From Aeromicrobium phragmitis (lineage in GTDB: Bacteria; Actinomycetota; Actinomycetes; Propionibacteriales; Nocardioidaceae), in NCBI RefSeq assembly GCF_003674095.1, contig NZ_RDBF01000001.1, positions 534,514 to 598,513 of the forward strand: 64,000 nt of DNA. The letters are read 5' to 3'. The translations under genes and the position numbers were made by a program. This document shows positions 38,292 to 46,708 of the stretch, in pieces. How positions within the stretch are numbered: the first letter of the stretch is position 1; each line of letters opens with the position of its first letter. The notes under the pieces were generated by a model that worked only from the letters and a program-made list of their open reading frames with translations, did not search any database and was not told where the DNA came from.

Positions 38292-39602
38292 GTGAACGTG
38301 GCGCATCCGGACCGAAACTCTCCGGGAGCGTTCCTCGTCTGGGGCGTCGCCGTCTCCGCCTATCTGCTGGCGGTCTTCCACCGCTCCTCGCTCGCGGTGG
38401 CCGGGCTTGCCGCCTCCGAACGGTTCGACATCTCCGCGTCGCAGCTCGCGACCTTCACGATGCTGCAGCTGCTCGTGTACGCGGGGATGCAGGTTCCGGT
38501 CGGGCTGCTCGTGGACCGCTTCGGTCCCCGGGCCGTCATGCTGGCTGGCAGTCTCGTGCTGGTTCTCGCCCAGACGGGGTTCGGGTTCTCGAACTCCTAC
38601 GAGCTCGCGGTGCTGGCGCGCGTGTTCGTGGGGATCGGTGATGCGCTCACGTTCGTGTGCGTCCTGCGGCTGATCAACGCGTGGTTCGCGCCGCGACAGA
38701 TTCCGCTGATCACGCAGATCACCGGTCCCGTCGGCCAGATCGGCGCGATCGTCGCCGCGGCCCCGATGACCTACGCCCTCGGCACTCTCGGGTGGACGCG
38801 GTCCTACGTGCTGGCGGCCGCGATGAGTCTGGTCGCGGCCATCGCCGTCCTGCTCGCCGTGCGCGACGAGCCGAGCCGTCGAACGGTTCGCGGCCCGGCG
38901 CTGTCGTGGACCAACATCAAGTCGAGCCTCGGTGCGTCCTGGTCCCACCCGGGGACGCGACTCGGCTTCTGGATCCACTTCACGACGCAGTTCAGCACGA
39001 CGACCCTCGGTCTGCTGTGGGGCTTCCCGTTCTTCGTCCGCGGTGAGAACACCAGCGAGGCGTTCGCCAACGTCCTGCTCACCGTCATGGTGATCGCGGT
39101 CATCGCGGCTGGCCCGGTCCTCGGCTGGTTCGTCGCGACGTACCAGTGGCATCGCTCGACGCTGGTCCTGGCGCTCGTCTGGTCGATCATGCTCACGTGG
39201 ACCGTGGTGCTGCTGTGGCCGGGCGACGCTCCAGGCTGGATGCTGGTGATCCTCGTGATCGTCGCGGGCGTCGGCGGACCGGCCTCGATGATCGGCTTCG
39301 ACCTCGGTCGGACGTCCAATCCCATCGAACGGCTCGGCAGCGCCACCGGGATCATCAATCAGGGCGGCTTCGTGGCGAGCCTCGTGTTGGTCGTGATGAT
39401 CGGTATCATCCTCGACGCAGCGACGCCGGGGTCGAGCGCGGCGTACACGCCCGAGGCGTTCAAGCTCGCGATGAGCTTCCAGTACGTCCTGTGGACGCTC
39501 GGGCTCGTGCAGATCTGGCGCTACCGCCGAAAGGCGCGGGCCCGACTGCGACGTGACGACCCCGACGAGTGGGGACGCATCTCGGGCCGCGAGATCAGCT
39601 GA
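38292..39602 (+). CDS. MFS transporter
   Basis: 436 aa from a GTG at 38292, with 12 predicted helices. The loop QVPVGLLVDRFGPRAVMLAG between helices 2 and 3 is the MFS signature, and a short TM4 segment VFVGIGDALTFVCVLRLINAWF follows. The basic tail KARARLRRDDPDEW is cytoplasmic. The last 8 bases overlap the convergent SDR gene. Substrate not identifiable. Confidence 0.9.
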   Translation: MNVAHPDRNSPGAFLVWGVAVSAYLLAVFHRSSLAVAGLAASERFDISASQLATFTMLQLLVYAGMQVPVGLLVDRFGPRAVMLAGSLVLVLAQTGFGFSNSYELAVLARVFVGIGDALTFVCVLRLINAWFAPRQIPLITQITGPVGQIGAIVAAAPMTYALGTLGWTRSYVLAAAMSLVAAIAVLLAVRDEPSRRTVRGPALSWTNIKSSLGASWSHPGTRLGFWIHFTTQFSTTTLGLLWGFPFFVRGENTSEAFANVLLTVMVIAVIAAGPVLGWFVATYQWHRSTLVLALVWSIMLTWTVVLLWPGDAPGWMLVILVIVAGVGGPASMIGFDLGRTSNPIERLGSATGIINQGGFVASLVLVVMIGIILDAATPGSSAAYTPEAFKLAMSFQYVLWTLGLVQIWRYRRKARARLRRDDPDEWGRISGREIS

Positions 39603-40536
39603 CCTCGAACTGCACACCTGCGGCGCGTTCGGAGACCTCCCACAGGCTGGCGGCGAGGGCCTCGTCGCGGGCAAGCCGCGTCATGCCGACCCGCCGCGGG
39701 TGCTTGCCGCGCAACTGCTGGAAGCCGCCGGGCCCGAGGTACTCGCCTCCGCTCAGCGCGGGATCCGTCGCAGCGCGGAGTAAGGGGAGGGCGCCCATCG
39801 ATGCGGACTGCCCGATGACACCGGTGATCTGATGTACGGCGATCGCCGGCAGCGAGGAGCCGTGCAACGTGAGCCCGGTCTTGGTCAGGTTGGTCGAGGC
39901 GTAGCCCGGATGCGCCGCGACGCTCGTGACCGCGAGGCCCGCCGCCTTGGTTCGCCGGTCGAGTTCGAGAGCGAACAGCAGGTTGGCGAGCTTGGACTCC
40001 CCGTACGCCTGCCAGCGCCGGTAGCGAGGCGGGCTGCTCCCGGCGGTCAGGACCCGAAGGTCGAGCCGTCGGGCGGAAGCGTGGGCCAAGGAGGACACCG
40101 TGACGACCCGCGCCCCGTGCCGCAGCGCCGGCCACAAGCCGGCGGTCCACGCGAAGTGGCCCAGATGGTTCGTGCCCATCTGCAACTCGAAGCCGTCCTT
40201 GGTGCGCGAGAAGGGCGGGATCATGATCCCCGCGTTGTTGACGAGGATGTCGACCCGCTCGACCGACCCGGCGAGTTCGGTCGCTGCGGCGGTGGTCTGC
40301 GTCAGATCGGCCAGATCGAGCCGGACCACCTCGATCTGTGCGTCCGGCGCTTCGCGCCGCAACCGGTCGACGGCGTCCTGGGCCTTCGTGAGATCGCGGG
40401 CCGTGACGATCAACCCTGCACCGCGCCGGGCGAGGCCCAGAGCGGTGGCGGCGCCGAGCCCGCCTGTCACGCCGGTGATCACCGCCGTGCGCCCGCGAAG
40501 ATCGCCGATGTCCTCGGTGGTCCAGGTATCGCTCAT
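39595..40536 (-). CDS. Short-chain dehydrogenase/reductase
   Basis: 313 aa from the ATG at 40536. Rossmann cofactor loop TGVTGGLGAAT, NNAGIM, catalytic VSSLAH serine and YGESK (Tyr-x3-Lys). The closest general pattern is that of the RDH/WW-domain oxidoreductase-like SDRs, which have HPGYASTNLT after the active site. NADP preference is suggested by the VTARDLTKAQ segment. Upstream by 8 bp lies the MDMPI gene, so the two are likely co-transcribed. Confidence 0.93.
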   Translation of the reverse strand: MSDTWTTEDIGDLRGRTAVITGVTGGLGAATALGLARRGAGLIVTARDLTKAQDAVDRLRREAPDAQIEVVRLDLADLTQTTAAATELAGSVERVDILVNNAGIMIPPFSRTKDGFELQMGTNHLGHFAWTAGLWPALRHGARVVTVSSLAHASARRLDLRVLTAGSSPPRYRRWQAYGESKLANLLFALELDRRTKAAGLAVTSVAAHPGYASTNLTKTGLTLHGSSLPAIAVHQITGVIGQSASMGALPLLRAATDPALSGGEYLGPGGFQQLRGKHPRRVGMTRLARDEALAASLWEVSERAAGVQFEVS

Positions 40537-40544
40537 CGGAAGTC

Positions 40545-41324
40545 CTAGGGGGTGACGGCCAGACCGGTGAGGACGCGGTGCGCGAGCTCGGTGTCTCCTT
40601 CGACCGTCACGGGGACCTGACCGGGCTTGCGTCGTCCTCCGCCGAGGATGGCGAAGGACTCGGTGTCCATCGTGAGCGTCGTCTTCGGATCGGCGTCGGT
40701 GTCCCCCGCGCGACCGTCCTCGCCCACAGCCACCGTGCGGGTGAAGGGAATCGCGCCGGTGACCACGACGCCGACCGGGTGGTCCGCCGGCGCCCCTGCC
40801 CGCTTGCCGACGACGAACGGGAGGGCGGCACGGAAGCTCTGTACGGCCACATGGGCACCGGGAGAGTCGAGGTTGCCGCTGCGGCCGAGTGCGCGGCGCA
40901 GATCCTGCTCGTGCATCCACGCATCGATCGCCCGGTTACGCAACAGGGTGTCCCAGGTCCACGGCGTGCCCGCGAGGGTGCTGGGCGCCACGGCCTGGGG
41001 ATCGTCCGGCAGCACCTCGAGTTGGGCAGATCGGCGATCCACCGCGGCGCGGAGGCGGGCCAGGAGGTCCGGGAGTGGCACGTCGTTGAGCGCGTCGACG
41101 CCTGCCTGGGTGTACTCCGCGGACAACCCCTTCGGGCCGTCGGGCCTGGCGCTCTCCGAGCCGTCGGCCAGGACCTCCTCGAGATGGACCAGGTGCGCCA
41201 CGACGTCGCGGACGGACCAACCGGGGAGGTCCGTGACTCGGTCGGCGTCGTCGGCGGTGAGGTCGAGATCGAGGACGGCGTTGACGGAGTGCCGCCAGGC
41301 GTCGACATAGGTCTGCAGGCTCAT
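40545..41324 (-). CDS. Mycothiol-dependent maleylpyruvate isomerase-like (DinB/MDMPI) protein
   Basis: 259 aa. The N-terminal four-helix bundle has WSVRDVVAHLVHLEEVLADG and later NRAIDAWMHEQDLRRALG; these histidines are the metal ligands in the DinB/MDMPI family. A C-terminal sterol-carrier-like domain with FTRTVAVGEDGRAG and LTMDTESFAILGGGR completes the maleylpyruvate-isomerase architecture of actinobacteria. It probably transfers or removes mycothiol from a substrate that is not known. Confidence 0.85.
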   Translation of the reverse strand: MSLQTYVDAWRHSVNAVLDLDLTADDADRVTDLPGWSVRDVVAHLVHLEEVLADGSESARPDGPKGLSAEYTQAGVDALNDVPLPDLLARLRAAVDRRSAQLEVLPDDPQAVAPSTLAGTPWTWDTLLRNRAIDAWMHEQDLRRALGRSGNLDSPGAHVAVQSFRAALPFVVGKRAGAPADHPVGVVVTGAIPFTRTVAVGEDGRAGDTDADPKTTLTMDTESFAILGGGRRKPGQVPVTVEGDTELAHRVLTGLAVTP

Positions 41325-41355
41325 GGGGCCAACCTAGGGCGCTCGGTGCGATTCG

Positions 41356-41856
41356 TCACCCCTGCGGCCGGCTCCGCCGCCACGCGGTCAGCCCGATGAC
41401 CGCGATCCCCGCCACGAGCGAGCCCCACGCGATCATCGAGCCGGTGCGGTCGCGGGCGTCGAGGTCGTCCACGACCGCATAGCCGTAGATGGCGCTGTCG
41501 GAGCGCTCGTCGGCCGGACGGCACTCCACGCTCATCTGCTCGCGGCCGTCCTCCATCAGGGCGATGAGGTGCCAGCGGGTGCCGTCCGAGCTGACGGTCA
41601 CGTCGACCACGGAGTCCGCGGGGATGGAGGTTCGCTCCTCCCCGGGACCGACCGCCTCGCAGGTGATCTCGCGACCGGGCTGCGGCAGGTCCGTGAGGAC
41701 GGCGACATCATGACCGGAACCGTCGAACGGCTGGCCGACCGGAGTGACGGTGCTGTCGCGCAACTCGTCCCACGCTCCCGCGGTGTAGGCCGTCGCGCCG
41801 ACCCAGCCGACGGCTGCGATCAAGGCGCCGGTGACGTACCACGCGCGAGATCTCAC
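41356..41856 (-). CDS. Membrane protein of unknown function
   Basis: 166 aa from a GTG at 41856. One helix near the N-terminus (YVTGALIAAVGWVGATAYTAGAW) and another near the C-terminus (MIAWGSLVAGIAVIGLTAW) flank an extracytoplasmic domain of about 100 aa with two cysteines (ITCEAVG, SVECRPA). The layout is common in actinobacteria, but no family is recognised. It lies on the same strand as the MDMPI gene and could be the first gene of that set. Confidence 0.8.
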   Translation of the reverse strand: MRSRAWYVTGALIAAVGWVGATAYTAGAWDELRDSTVTPVGQPFDGSGHDVAVLTDLPQPGREITCEAVGPGEERTSIPADSVVDVTVSSDGTRWHLIALMEDGREQMSVECRPADERSDSAIYGYAVVDDLDARDRTGSMIAWGSLVAGIAVIGLTAWRRSRPQG

Positions 41857-41898
41857 CGCGCCACTGTGCCATACCGCTCGGTGTGCCTTCGGCGAGAC

Positions 41899-41935
41899 AC
41901 GACGAGGGCCCCACCCCCGGCGGGGCCCTCGTCGT
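41899..41935 (-). terminator. 14-bp hairpin after acyl-CoA dehydrogenase gene
   Basis: ACGACGAGGGCCCC at 41899-41912 pairs with 41922-41935 over a 9-base loop, 12 bp beyond the fadE-like stop on the minus strand. Confidence 0.85.
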
Positions 41936-41947
41936 CAGCGGGGAGGA

Positions 41948-43807
41948 TCAGAACGCCGAATCATCCAGTTCCATGACCGACAGGTCGACGTTCTCGGCGA
42001 TCTGCCGCTCGGCGGCCAGCTTGGGCAGGACGCTCTTGGCGAAGAACGAGGCCGCGGCGACCTTGCCCTCGTAGAAGGACTTCTCGGCACCCGTCGCTCC
42101 GGCGTCGAGCTTGGCGGTCGCCACCTCCGCGCCACGCAGCAGCAGCCAGGAGACCACCAGGTCACCGAGCACGTAGATGAGGCGCGTCGTGTTCAGCGCG
42201 ACCTTGTAGACGTTGCGGGCGTCGCCGCTCTCCTCGGCGGGATTGGCCGCCATGAGGTCGTTGAACATCGCGCCGACGATCGCTTGGGCGTCGTCGAGTC
42301 CCTTGGCGAGCAGCTCGCGCTCGACCTTGAGGCGGCCGTTGCCGGACTCGTTCTTGATGAACGCCTCGATCTCGTTGTTGAGGAAGCCGAGCGCCGTGCC
42401 CTTGTCGCGGACGATCTTGCGGAAGAACAGGTCCTGACCCTGGATCGCGGTCGTGCCCTCGTACAGGGTGTCGATCTTGGCGTCGCGCACGTACTGCTCG
42501 ACCGGGTAGTCTTGCAGGAAGCCCGAGCCGCCGAAGGTCTGCAGCGACTCGGTGCCCAGCAGCACCCACGAGCGCTCGGAGCCGTAGCCCTTGACGATCG
42601 GGAGCAGGAAGTCGTTGACGGACTCGGCGAGCGAGGCATCCTCGCCGGCCGCCTTCTTGATCGCGATCTCGTCCTGCCAGGTGCCCGCGTAGATCATCAG
42701 GGAGCGCAGGCCCTCGGCGAACGCCTTCTGCGTGAGCAGCGAGCGGCGCACGTCCGGGTGATGCGTGATCGTCACGCGAGGAGCCGTCTTGGCCGGGTTG
42801 GTGAGATCGGCGCCCTGCACGCGCTCCTTGGCGTACTCGAGGGCGTTGAGGTAGCCGGTCGACAACGTGGCGATGGCCTTGGCGCCGACCATCATGCGGG
42901 CGTTCTCGATGACGCGGAACATCTGGTTGATGCCGTCGTGCACCTCGCCGAGCAGCCAGCCGGTGGCCGGCTCGCCGTCGCCGAAGGTCACCTCGCACGT
43001 GGTGGAGACCTTGATGCCCATCTTCTTCTCGACGTTGGTGACGTAGGCGCCGTTACGCTCGCCGGTGAGCTCACCGGTCTCGAGGTCGAAGTGGTACTTG
43101 GGGACGAGGAACAGGCTCAGGCCCTTGGTGCCGGGCCCGCCGACGCCTTCGATGCCCACCGGACGGGCCAGCACGAGGTGCATGATGTTCTCGCTCATGT
43201 CGTGCTCGGCCGAGGTGATGAAGCGCTTGACGCCCTCGATGCGCCACGTGCCGTCCTCGTTCTGGAACGCCTTGGTGCGGCCGGCGCCGACGTCGGACCC
43301 GGCATCGGGTTCGGTGAGCACCATCGTGGTGCCCCAGCGCCGCTCGATGATGTGCTCGGCGATCCTCTTGTCGCGCTCCGTGCCGTTCTCCCACACGATG
43401 CGGGCGAACGCCGGGCCGGCGCCGTACATCCACACCGGAGGGTTGGCGCCGAGGACGAACTCGCCGAGCGACCAGATGAGGGAGGAGGGGGCGGGCTGAC
43501 CGCCGAGCTCCTCGGGAAGCTGCAGACGCCACCACTCGGAGTCCATCCAGGCCTGGTAGCTCTTGGCGAACTCGGGGTTCATGGCGACCGTCTTGGCGTC
43601 GGGGTCGTAGGCCGGCGGGTTGCGGTCCGCGTCGACGAAGGACGCCGCGAGGTCCTCGCGGGCCAGGCGCTCGACCTCGATGAGGATGCTCCGCGCCGTC
43701 TCGCCGTCGACCTCGGCGAAGGGCCCGGAGCCCATGACCGAGTCGCGGTCGAACAGCTCGAAGAGATTGAACTCGACGTCACGCAGATTGCTCTTGTAAT
43801 GGCTCAT
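41948..43807 (-). CDS. Large acyl-CoA dehydrogenase
   Basis: 619 aa, longer than the 380-aa classical enzymes and like the very-long-chain/mycobacterial FadE5 type. FAD/substrate region [23 protein letters not shown], the central beta region [20 protein letters not shown] and the catalytic-base segment [21 protein letters not shown] are all present. A C-terminal helical extension of about 150 aa is typical of the long class. It catalyses the first dehydrogenation of fatty acid beta-oxidation. A palindromic site lies upstream. Confidence 0.95.
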   Translation of the reverse strand: MSHYKSNLRDVEFNLFELFDRDSVMGSGPFAEVDGETARSILIEVERLAREDLAASFVDADRNPPAYDPDAKTVAMNPEFAKSYQAWMDSEWWRLQLPEELGGQPAPSSLIWSLGEFVLGANPPVWMYGAGPAFARIVWENGTERDKRIAEHIIERRWGTTMVLTEPDAGSDVGAGRTKAFQNEDGTWRIEGVKRFITSAEHDMSENIMHLVLARPVGIEGVGGPGTKGLSLFLVPKYHFDLETGELTGERNGAYVTNVEKKMGIKVSTTCEVTFGDGEPATGWLLGEVHDGINQMFRVIENARMMVGAKAIATLSTGYLNALEYAKERVQGADLTNPAKTAPRVTITHHPDVRRSLLTQKAFAEGLRSLMIYAGTWQDEIAIKKAAGEDASLAESVNDFLLPIVKGYGSERSWVLLGTESLQTFGGSGFLQDYPVEQYVRDAKIDTLYEGTTAIQGQDLFFRKIVRDKGTALGFLNNEIEAFIKNESGNGRLKVERELLAKGLDDAQAIVGAMFNDLMAANPAEESGDARNVYKVALNTTRLIYVLGDLVVSWLLLRGAEVATAKLDAGATGAEKSFYEGKVAAASFFAKSVLPKLAAERQIAENVDLSVMELDDSAF

Positions 43808-43872
43808 GCCAGCGTCCTTCAGGGGTACGTTCGGATCGATCGGCTGACCGGAGGTTTACTGCCGGGTAACTT

Positions 43873-43892
43873 AAGTATCTCGCGAGTAACTT
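43873..43892. promoter_or_regulatory. Imperfect 20-bp palindrome upstream of acyl-CoA dehydrogenase
   Basis: AAGTATCTCGCGAGTAACTT is palindromic at 16 of 20 positions. It lies 66 bp upstream of the fadE start in AT-rich sequence that also holds two GTAACTTA direct repeats (43866 and 43886). The size and symmetry suit a TetR-type operator; the regulator is not in the window. Confidence 0.45.
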
Positions 43893-43926
43893 AGGAGTTC
43901 AACCCCGGGGTCGCGGGAACGAAGAA

Positions 43927-43952
43927 GCCCGCTTGCTCCAGAGCAAGCGGGC
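43927..43952 (-). terminator. 11-bp hairpin after PP2C phosphatase gene
   Basis: GCCCGCTTGCT at 43927-43937 pairs with AGCAAGCGGGC at 43942-43952 over CCAG, downstream of the minus-strand phosphatase gene. Confidence 0.7.
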
Positions 43953-44023
43953 CATACTCGCGGTGGGAATGCGAAGGACAAACGCGGTCGCCGACGCTCA
44001 CGGCGCCCCGTGGAGCAGGCGGG

Positions 44024-45232
44024 TCAGGGGCGACGGACGATGAGGAGGGCGATGTCGTCCTCGACGAACTCGTCGCCGACGGTGTTGGCGACGAGACGGC
44101 TGCACGCCGTCTCCGGGTCGTCGGCTGCTGAGAAGTGGGCGCGGACGATGTCCAACTGCTGGTCGGTCGATCGCGAATACGGGTCCTGCGCGTCCATCGG
44201 TCGCTCCACCAGTCCGTCGGTGTAGAAGCACAGTGACGAACCCGCCGGGAGCTCGACCGCCGTCTCGTTCCGTTCGAAGTCGCCGATGCCGAGCATCGGG
44301 TCGTTCTCGAGCGGGATCTCCCGCGGCGACTCGCCAGGTGCGGCCAGCAGCGGCGGCCAGTGTCCGGCCGAGCTGAAGGTGATGGTGTCGAACGGGGGAT
44401 GGATCACGGCGTAGACGACGGTGGCGAAGGCGCCGTCCTCGAAGTGGCGGATCTTGCGATCCAGTCGTTCGAGGACCTGCGCTGGACGGTCGTAGTCGAG
44501 CGCGTAGGCCCGCAGTGCGCTGCGGAGCCGTCCCATGATCACGGCGGCCGGGAGGCCGTGGCCGACCACGTCTCCCATGACGAAACCGATGCTGCCCCCG
44601 GGGAGGCTGAACACGTCGTACCAGTCGCCGCCCAGGTCGCCCTCGGCCGGAACGTAACGCGCGGCGGTCTCGAGGCCGCCGATCTCGCGAGGAGTCGTGG
44701 GCAGCAGGCTGCGCTGCAGGATGAGTGCCGCGTCGTGCGCGCGGTGCACCCCGGCCGGCTCGGCGATCGCGGCGACCTGCTGGGCGAACTCGAACAACGT
44801 GGCGACGTCGTCGTCGCTGAACTCGTGTCCCTCGAAGGTGCCGACGTGCAGGACGCCCAGGAGCCGTGACGGCGTCAGGACCGGAACGCCCAGCAGCGAT
44901 TGCACGCCCGACGTGCGGAGCAGGGGGTTGATGACGTTCTCGCGCGTGACCTGCGAGAGGCTCAGGGGCTGGCGCGACAGCGCGATCCGGCCGGCGAAGC
45001 CCTGGCCCACCGGAACGCGGGAAGCGGCGCGCAGGGTGTGCCGCAGGCCGACCGAGGCGTAGGGCTCGAGTACTGTGCCGTTCTCGCTGACGAAGAGCAG
45101 CGATGCGGTCTGGGTTCGCAAGCGGCGGCGCGCCTCGTGGAGAATCGCCAGAATGTCAGGGTCGACCGGGTCGGCGCGGGCGGACGCGGCATGCGCCCCC
45201 GGGGTTGCCGTCCCTGCCCTGCTCGGTTTCAC
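44024..45232 (-). CDS. GAF-domain PP2C-type serine phosphatase (RsbU/SpoIIE-like)
   Basis: 402 aa from a GTG at 45232. GAF domain (about 20-155: VPVGQGFAGRIALSRQPLSLSQV, LLGVPVLTPSRLLGVLHVGT) followed by a PP2C catalytic domain with GGDWYDVFSLPGGSIGFVMGDVVGHGLPAAVIM, TITFSSAGHWPPLL and FYTDGLVERP, ending in DDIALLIVRR. These are the acidic metal-binding motifs of stress-response phosphatases that act on anti-anti-sigma factors. No partner switching proteins are nearby. Confidence 0.94.
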   Translation of the reverse strand: MKPSRAGTATPGAHAASARADPVDPDILAILHEARRRLRTQTASLLFVSENGTVLEPYASVGLRHTLRAASRVPVGQGFAGRIALSRQPLSLSQVTRENVINPLLRTSGVQSLLGVPVLTPSRLLGVLHVGTFEGHEFSDDDVATLFEFAQQVAAIAEPAGVHRAHDAALILQRSLLPTTPREIGGLETAARYVPAEGDLGGDWYDVFSLPGGSIGFVMGDVVGHGLPAAVIMGRLRSALRAYALDYDRPAQVLERLDRKIRHFEDGAFATVVYAVIHPPFDTITFSSAGHWPPLLAAPGESPREIPLENDPMLGIGDFERNETAVELPAGSSLCFYTDGLVERPMDAQDPYSRSTDQQLDIVRAHFSAADDPETACSRLVANTVGDEFVEDDIALLIVRRP

Positions 45233-45283
45233 CCGCGCACTGTACCCCGGGGGTCGTCCGTTTCCCCAGGGGCAGGCGGGCGT

Positions 45284-46033
45284 TTACCGACGGAAGCGGG
45301 CCGCGAACGCGGCGAACTCCTCGCTGCTGAGTGACGTGGCTTGCGCCCACGACTCGAAGTCGAGGGACTCCGCCAGGTCGGCGGTGGCCGCGATCTGGAC
45401 CGACCGCTTGATGTCGGCCATCAACGCGGGGTTCCGCGCCGCGTAGGCGGCAGCCAGTTCCTGGGCCCGGGCTCGCGCGTCGTCGGCGATCTCCTGGGCG
45501 ATGCCGAGGCGCAGGCCGGTCTCGGCGTCGATGATCTCGCCGGCGTAGAGCGCCGCGGCCGTGTTGGCCGAGCCGATGCGCTGGGTCAGCATCGACGTGC
45601 AGCCACCGCCGGGGTGGAGGCCGATCTTGGAGAACGTCGGGCCGAATCCCGCCTTCGGTCCGGCGACGATGACGTCGCAGGCGAGCGCGATGTTGAGTCC
45701 GGCACCCACGGCGGCGCCGTGCACCGCGGCGATCGTCGGGATCGTGAGGTCGCGGATGCCGAGGAAGGAGCTGTAGACGCGCATCAGGTGCTCGCGCAGC
45801 TGTTCGACGGGGCGGCTCGTGTCGCCGAAGAGACTGTCGACGTTCGCTCCCGAGCAGAACGCCTTGCCGGCGCCTTGGACGACGAGGACCCGTGCCTCGC
45901 CGTCGCTCGCCACCGTCGCGACCGCCGCTCGGAGCTCGTCCAACAGCGGCATGTCGAGGGCATTGAGGCGGTCCGGCGCGTTCAAGGTGATCGTCCGAAT
46001 CGGTCCGTCGGACTCCAGCAGCACGAGTGACAT
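45284..46033 (-). CDS. Enoyl-CoA hydratase/isomerase family (crotonase) protein lacking canonical catalytic glutamates
   Basis: 249 aa from the ATG at 46033; upstream frame is occupied by a repeat. LNALDMPLLDELRAAV, GKAFCSGANVDSLFG (oxyanion hole), AAVHGAAVGAGLNIALACDV and FGPTFSKIGLHPGGGCTSML give the crotonase fold. In true hydratases the third block carries Glu in GGCELA and the fourth Glu in QPE; here these are Asn and Phe/Ser. So a classic hydratase reaction is doubtful, and an isomerase or thioesterase-like activity is possible. Confidence 0.85.
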   Translation of the reverse strand: MSLVLLESDGPIRTITLNAPDRLNALDMPLLDELRAAVATVASDGEARVLVVQGAGKAFCSGANVDSLFGDTSRPVEQLREHLMRVYSSFLGIRDLTIPTIAAVHGAAVGAGLNIALACDVIVAGPKAGFGPTFSKIGLHPGGGCTSMLTQRIGSANTAAALYAGEIIDAETGLRLGIAQEIADDARARAQELAAAYAARNPALMADIKRSVQIAATADLAESLDFESWAQATSLSSEEFAAFAARFRR

Positions 46034-46062
46034 GGCGTCACCGTAGCGTGCGCGAGCGTCCC

Positions 46063-46109
46063 CTTGCGTCATACCTTTCGCGGCCCCTGACCCTCCGAAC
46101 GTATGACGC
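46063..46109. repeat. REP-like palindrome, second copy
   Basis: CTTGCGTCATAC at 46063-46074 and GTATGACGC at 46101-46109 flank CTGACCCTCCGAAC. It matches the reverse complement of the element in the E2 gene (same stem, and loop CCGACCCTCCG). It lies between the crotonase gene and the tRNA. Confidence 0.75.
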
Positions 46110-46111
46110 TA

Positions 46112-46141
46112 TGACCGCCAGCGGTGCAGGGTCGCTATGAT
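46112..46141 (+). promoter_or_regulatory. Promoter of tRNA-Gly
   Basis: TGACCG at 46112-46117 and TATGAT at 46136-46141, 18 bp apart, fit the housekeeping promoter, with the tRNA 5' end 11 bp downstream. Confidence 0.6.
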
Positions 46142-46151
46142 CGGGGTCGAC

Positions 46152-46225
46152 GCCGGTGTAGCTCAATGGCAGAGCGCTTGCTTCCCAAGCAAGATACGCG
46201 GGTTCGATTCCCGTCACCGGCTCCA
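46152..46225 (+). tRNA. tRNA-Gly (anticodon CCC)
   Basis: Acceptor GCCGGTG pairs with CACCGGC. D-arm GCTC-AATGGCA-GAGC, anticodon stem CTTGC/GCAAG with loop TTCCCAA (anticodon CCC), and T-arm with TTCGATT. A CCA end is encoded (T discriminator then CCA). The total of 74 nt is standard. Confidence 0.95.
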
Positions 46226-46262
46226 CTGTTTCCCGTCGACTCTCGCCACTACGCTGCGTTCC

Positions 46263-46661
46263 ATGTCAGTCTTCGTGTCGCACACCACCGTCGACTGCCA
46301 TGACGCGTTCGCCCTCAGCGAGTGGTGGCGGAACGTCCTGGCCTACGAGATGGACCCGGACGACCCGAACGAGCCCGGGCACGAAGAGTGCAGCATCCAC
46401 GACCCCGAGTCGGGCCACACGCTCCTCTTCATCGAGGTGCCCGACGCCGAGCTTCCCGAGAAGCGGATCCACTTCGATGTACGCCCGCGCGACCGCAGCC
46501 GGGACGAAGAGATCGCGTGGCTTGAATCCCAGGGCGCTCGGCTCGTCGCGGACCGCCGCGGCATCTACGGACCGGGAAGCGGGTGGGCCACGTTCGCCGA
46601 CCCCGAGGGCAACCAGTTCTGCGTGCTCCGCTCGGAAGCCGAACTCGAGCAGCAGGAGTGA
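46263..46661 (+). CDS. VOC/glyoxalase-like protein
   Basis: 132 aa from the ATG at 46263. Starts FVSHTTVDCHDAFALSEWWRNVLAY and ends YGPGSGWATFADPEGNQFCVL, the DPEGN-x-F/L-C-x-L closing strand of single-domain VOC proteins. Probably binds a small molecule; the specific reaction is unknown. Lies just after the tRNA. Confidence 0.9.
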   Translation: MSVFVSHTTVDCHDAFALSEWWRNVLAYEMDPDDPNEPGHEECSIHDPESGHTLLFIEVPDAELPEKRIHFDVRPRDRSRDEEIAWLESQGARLVADRRGIYGPGSGWATFADPEGNQFCVLRSEAELEQQE

Positions 46662-46708
46662 GAAGTACGCCGAGCCATTCCGCGGCACGTGGCTACGCAT
46701 GCCTAGGG

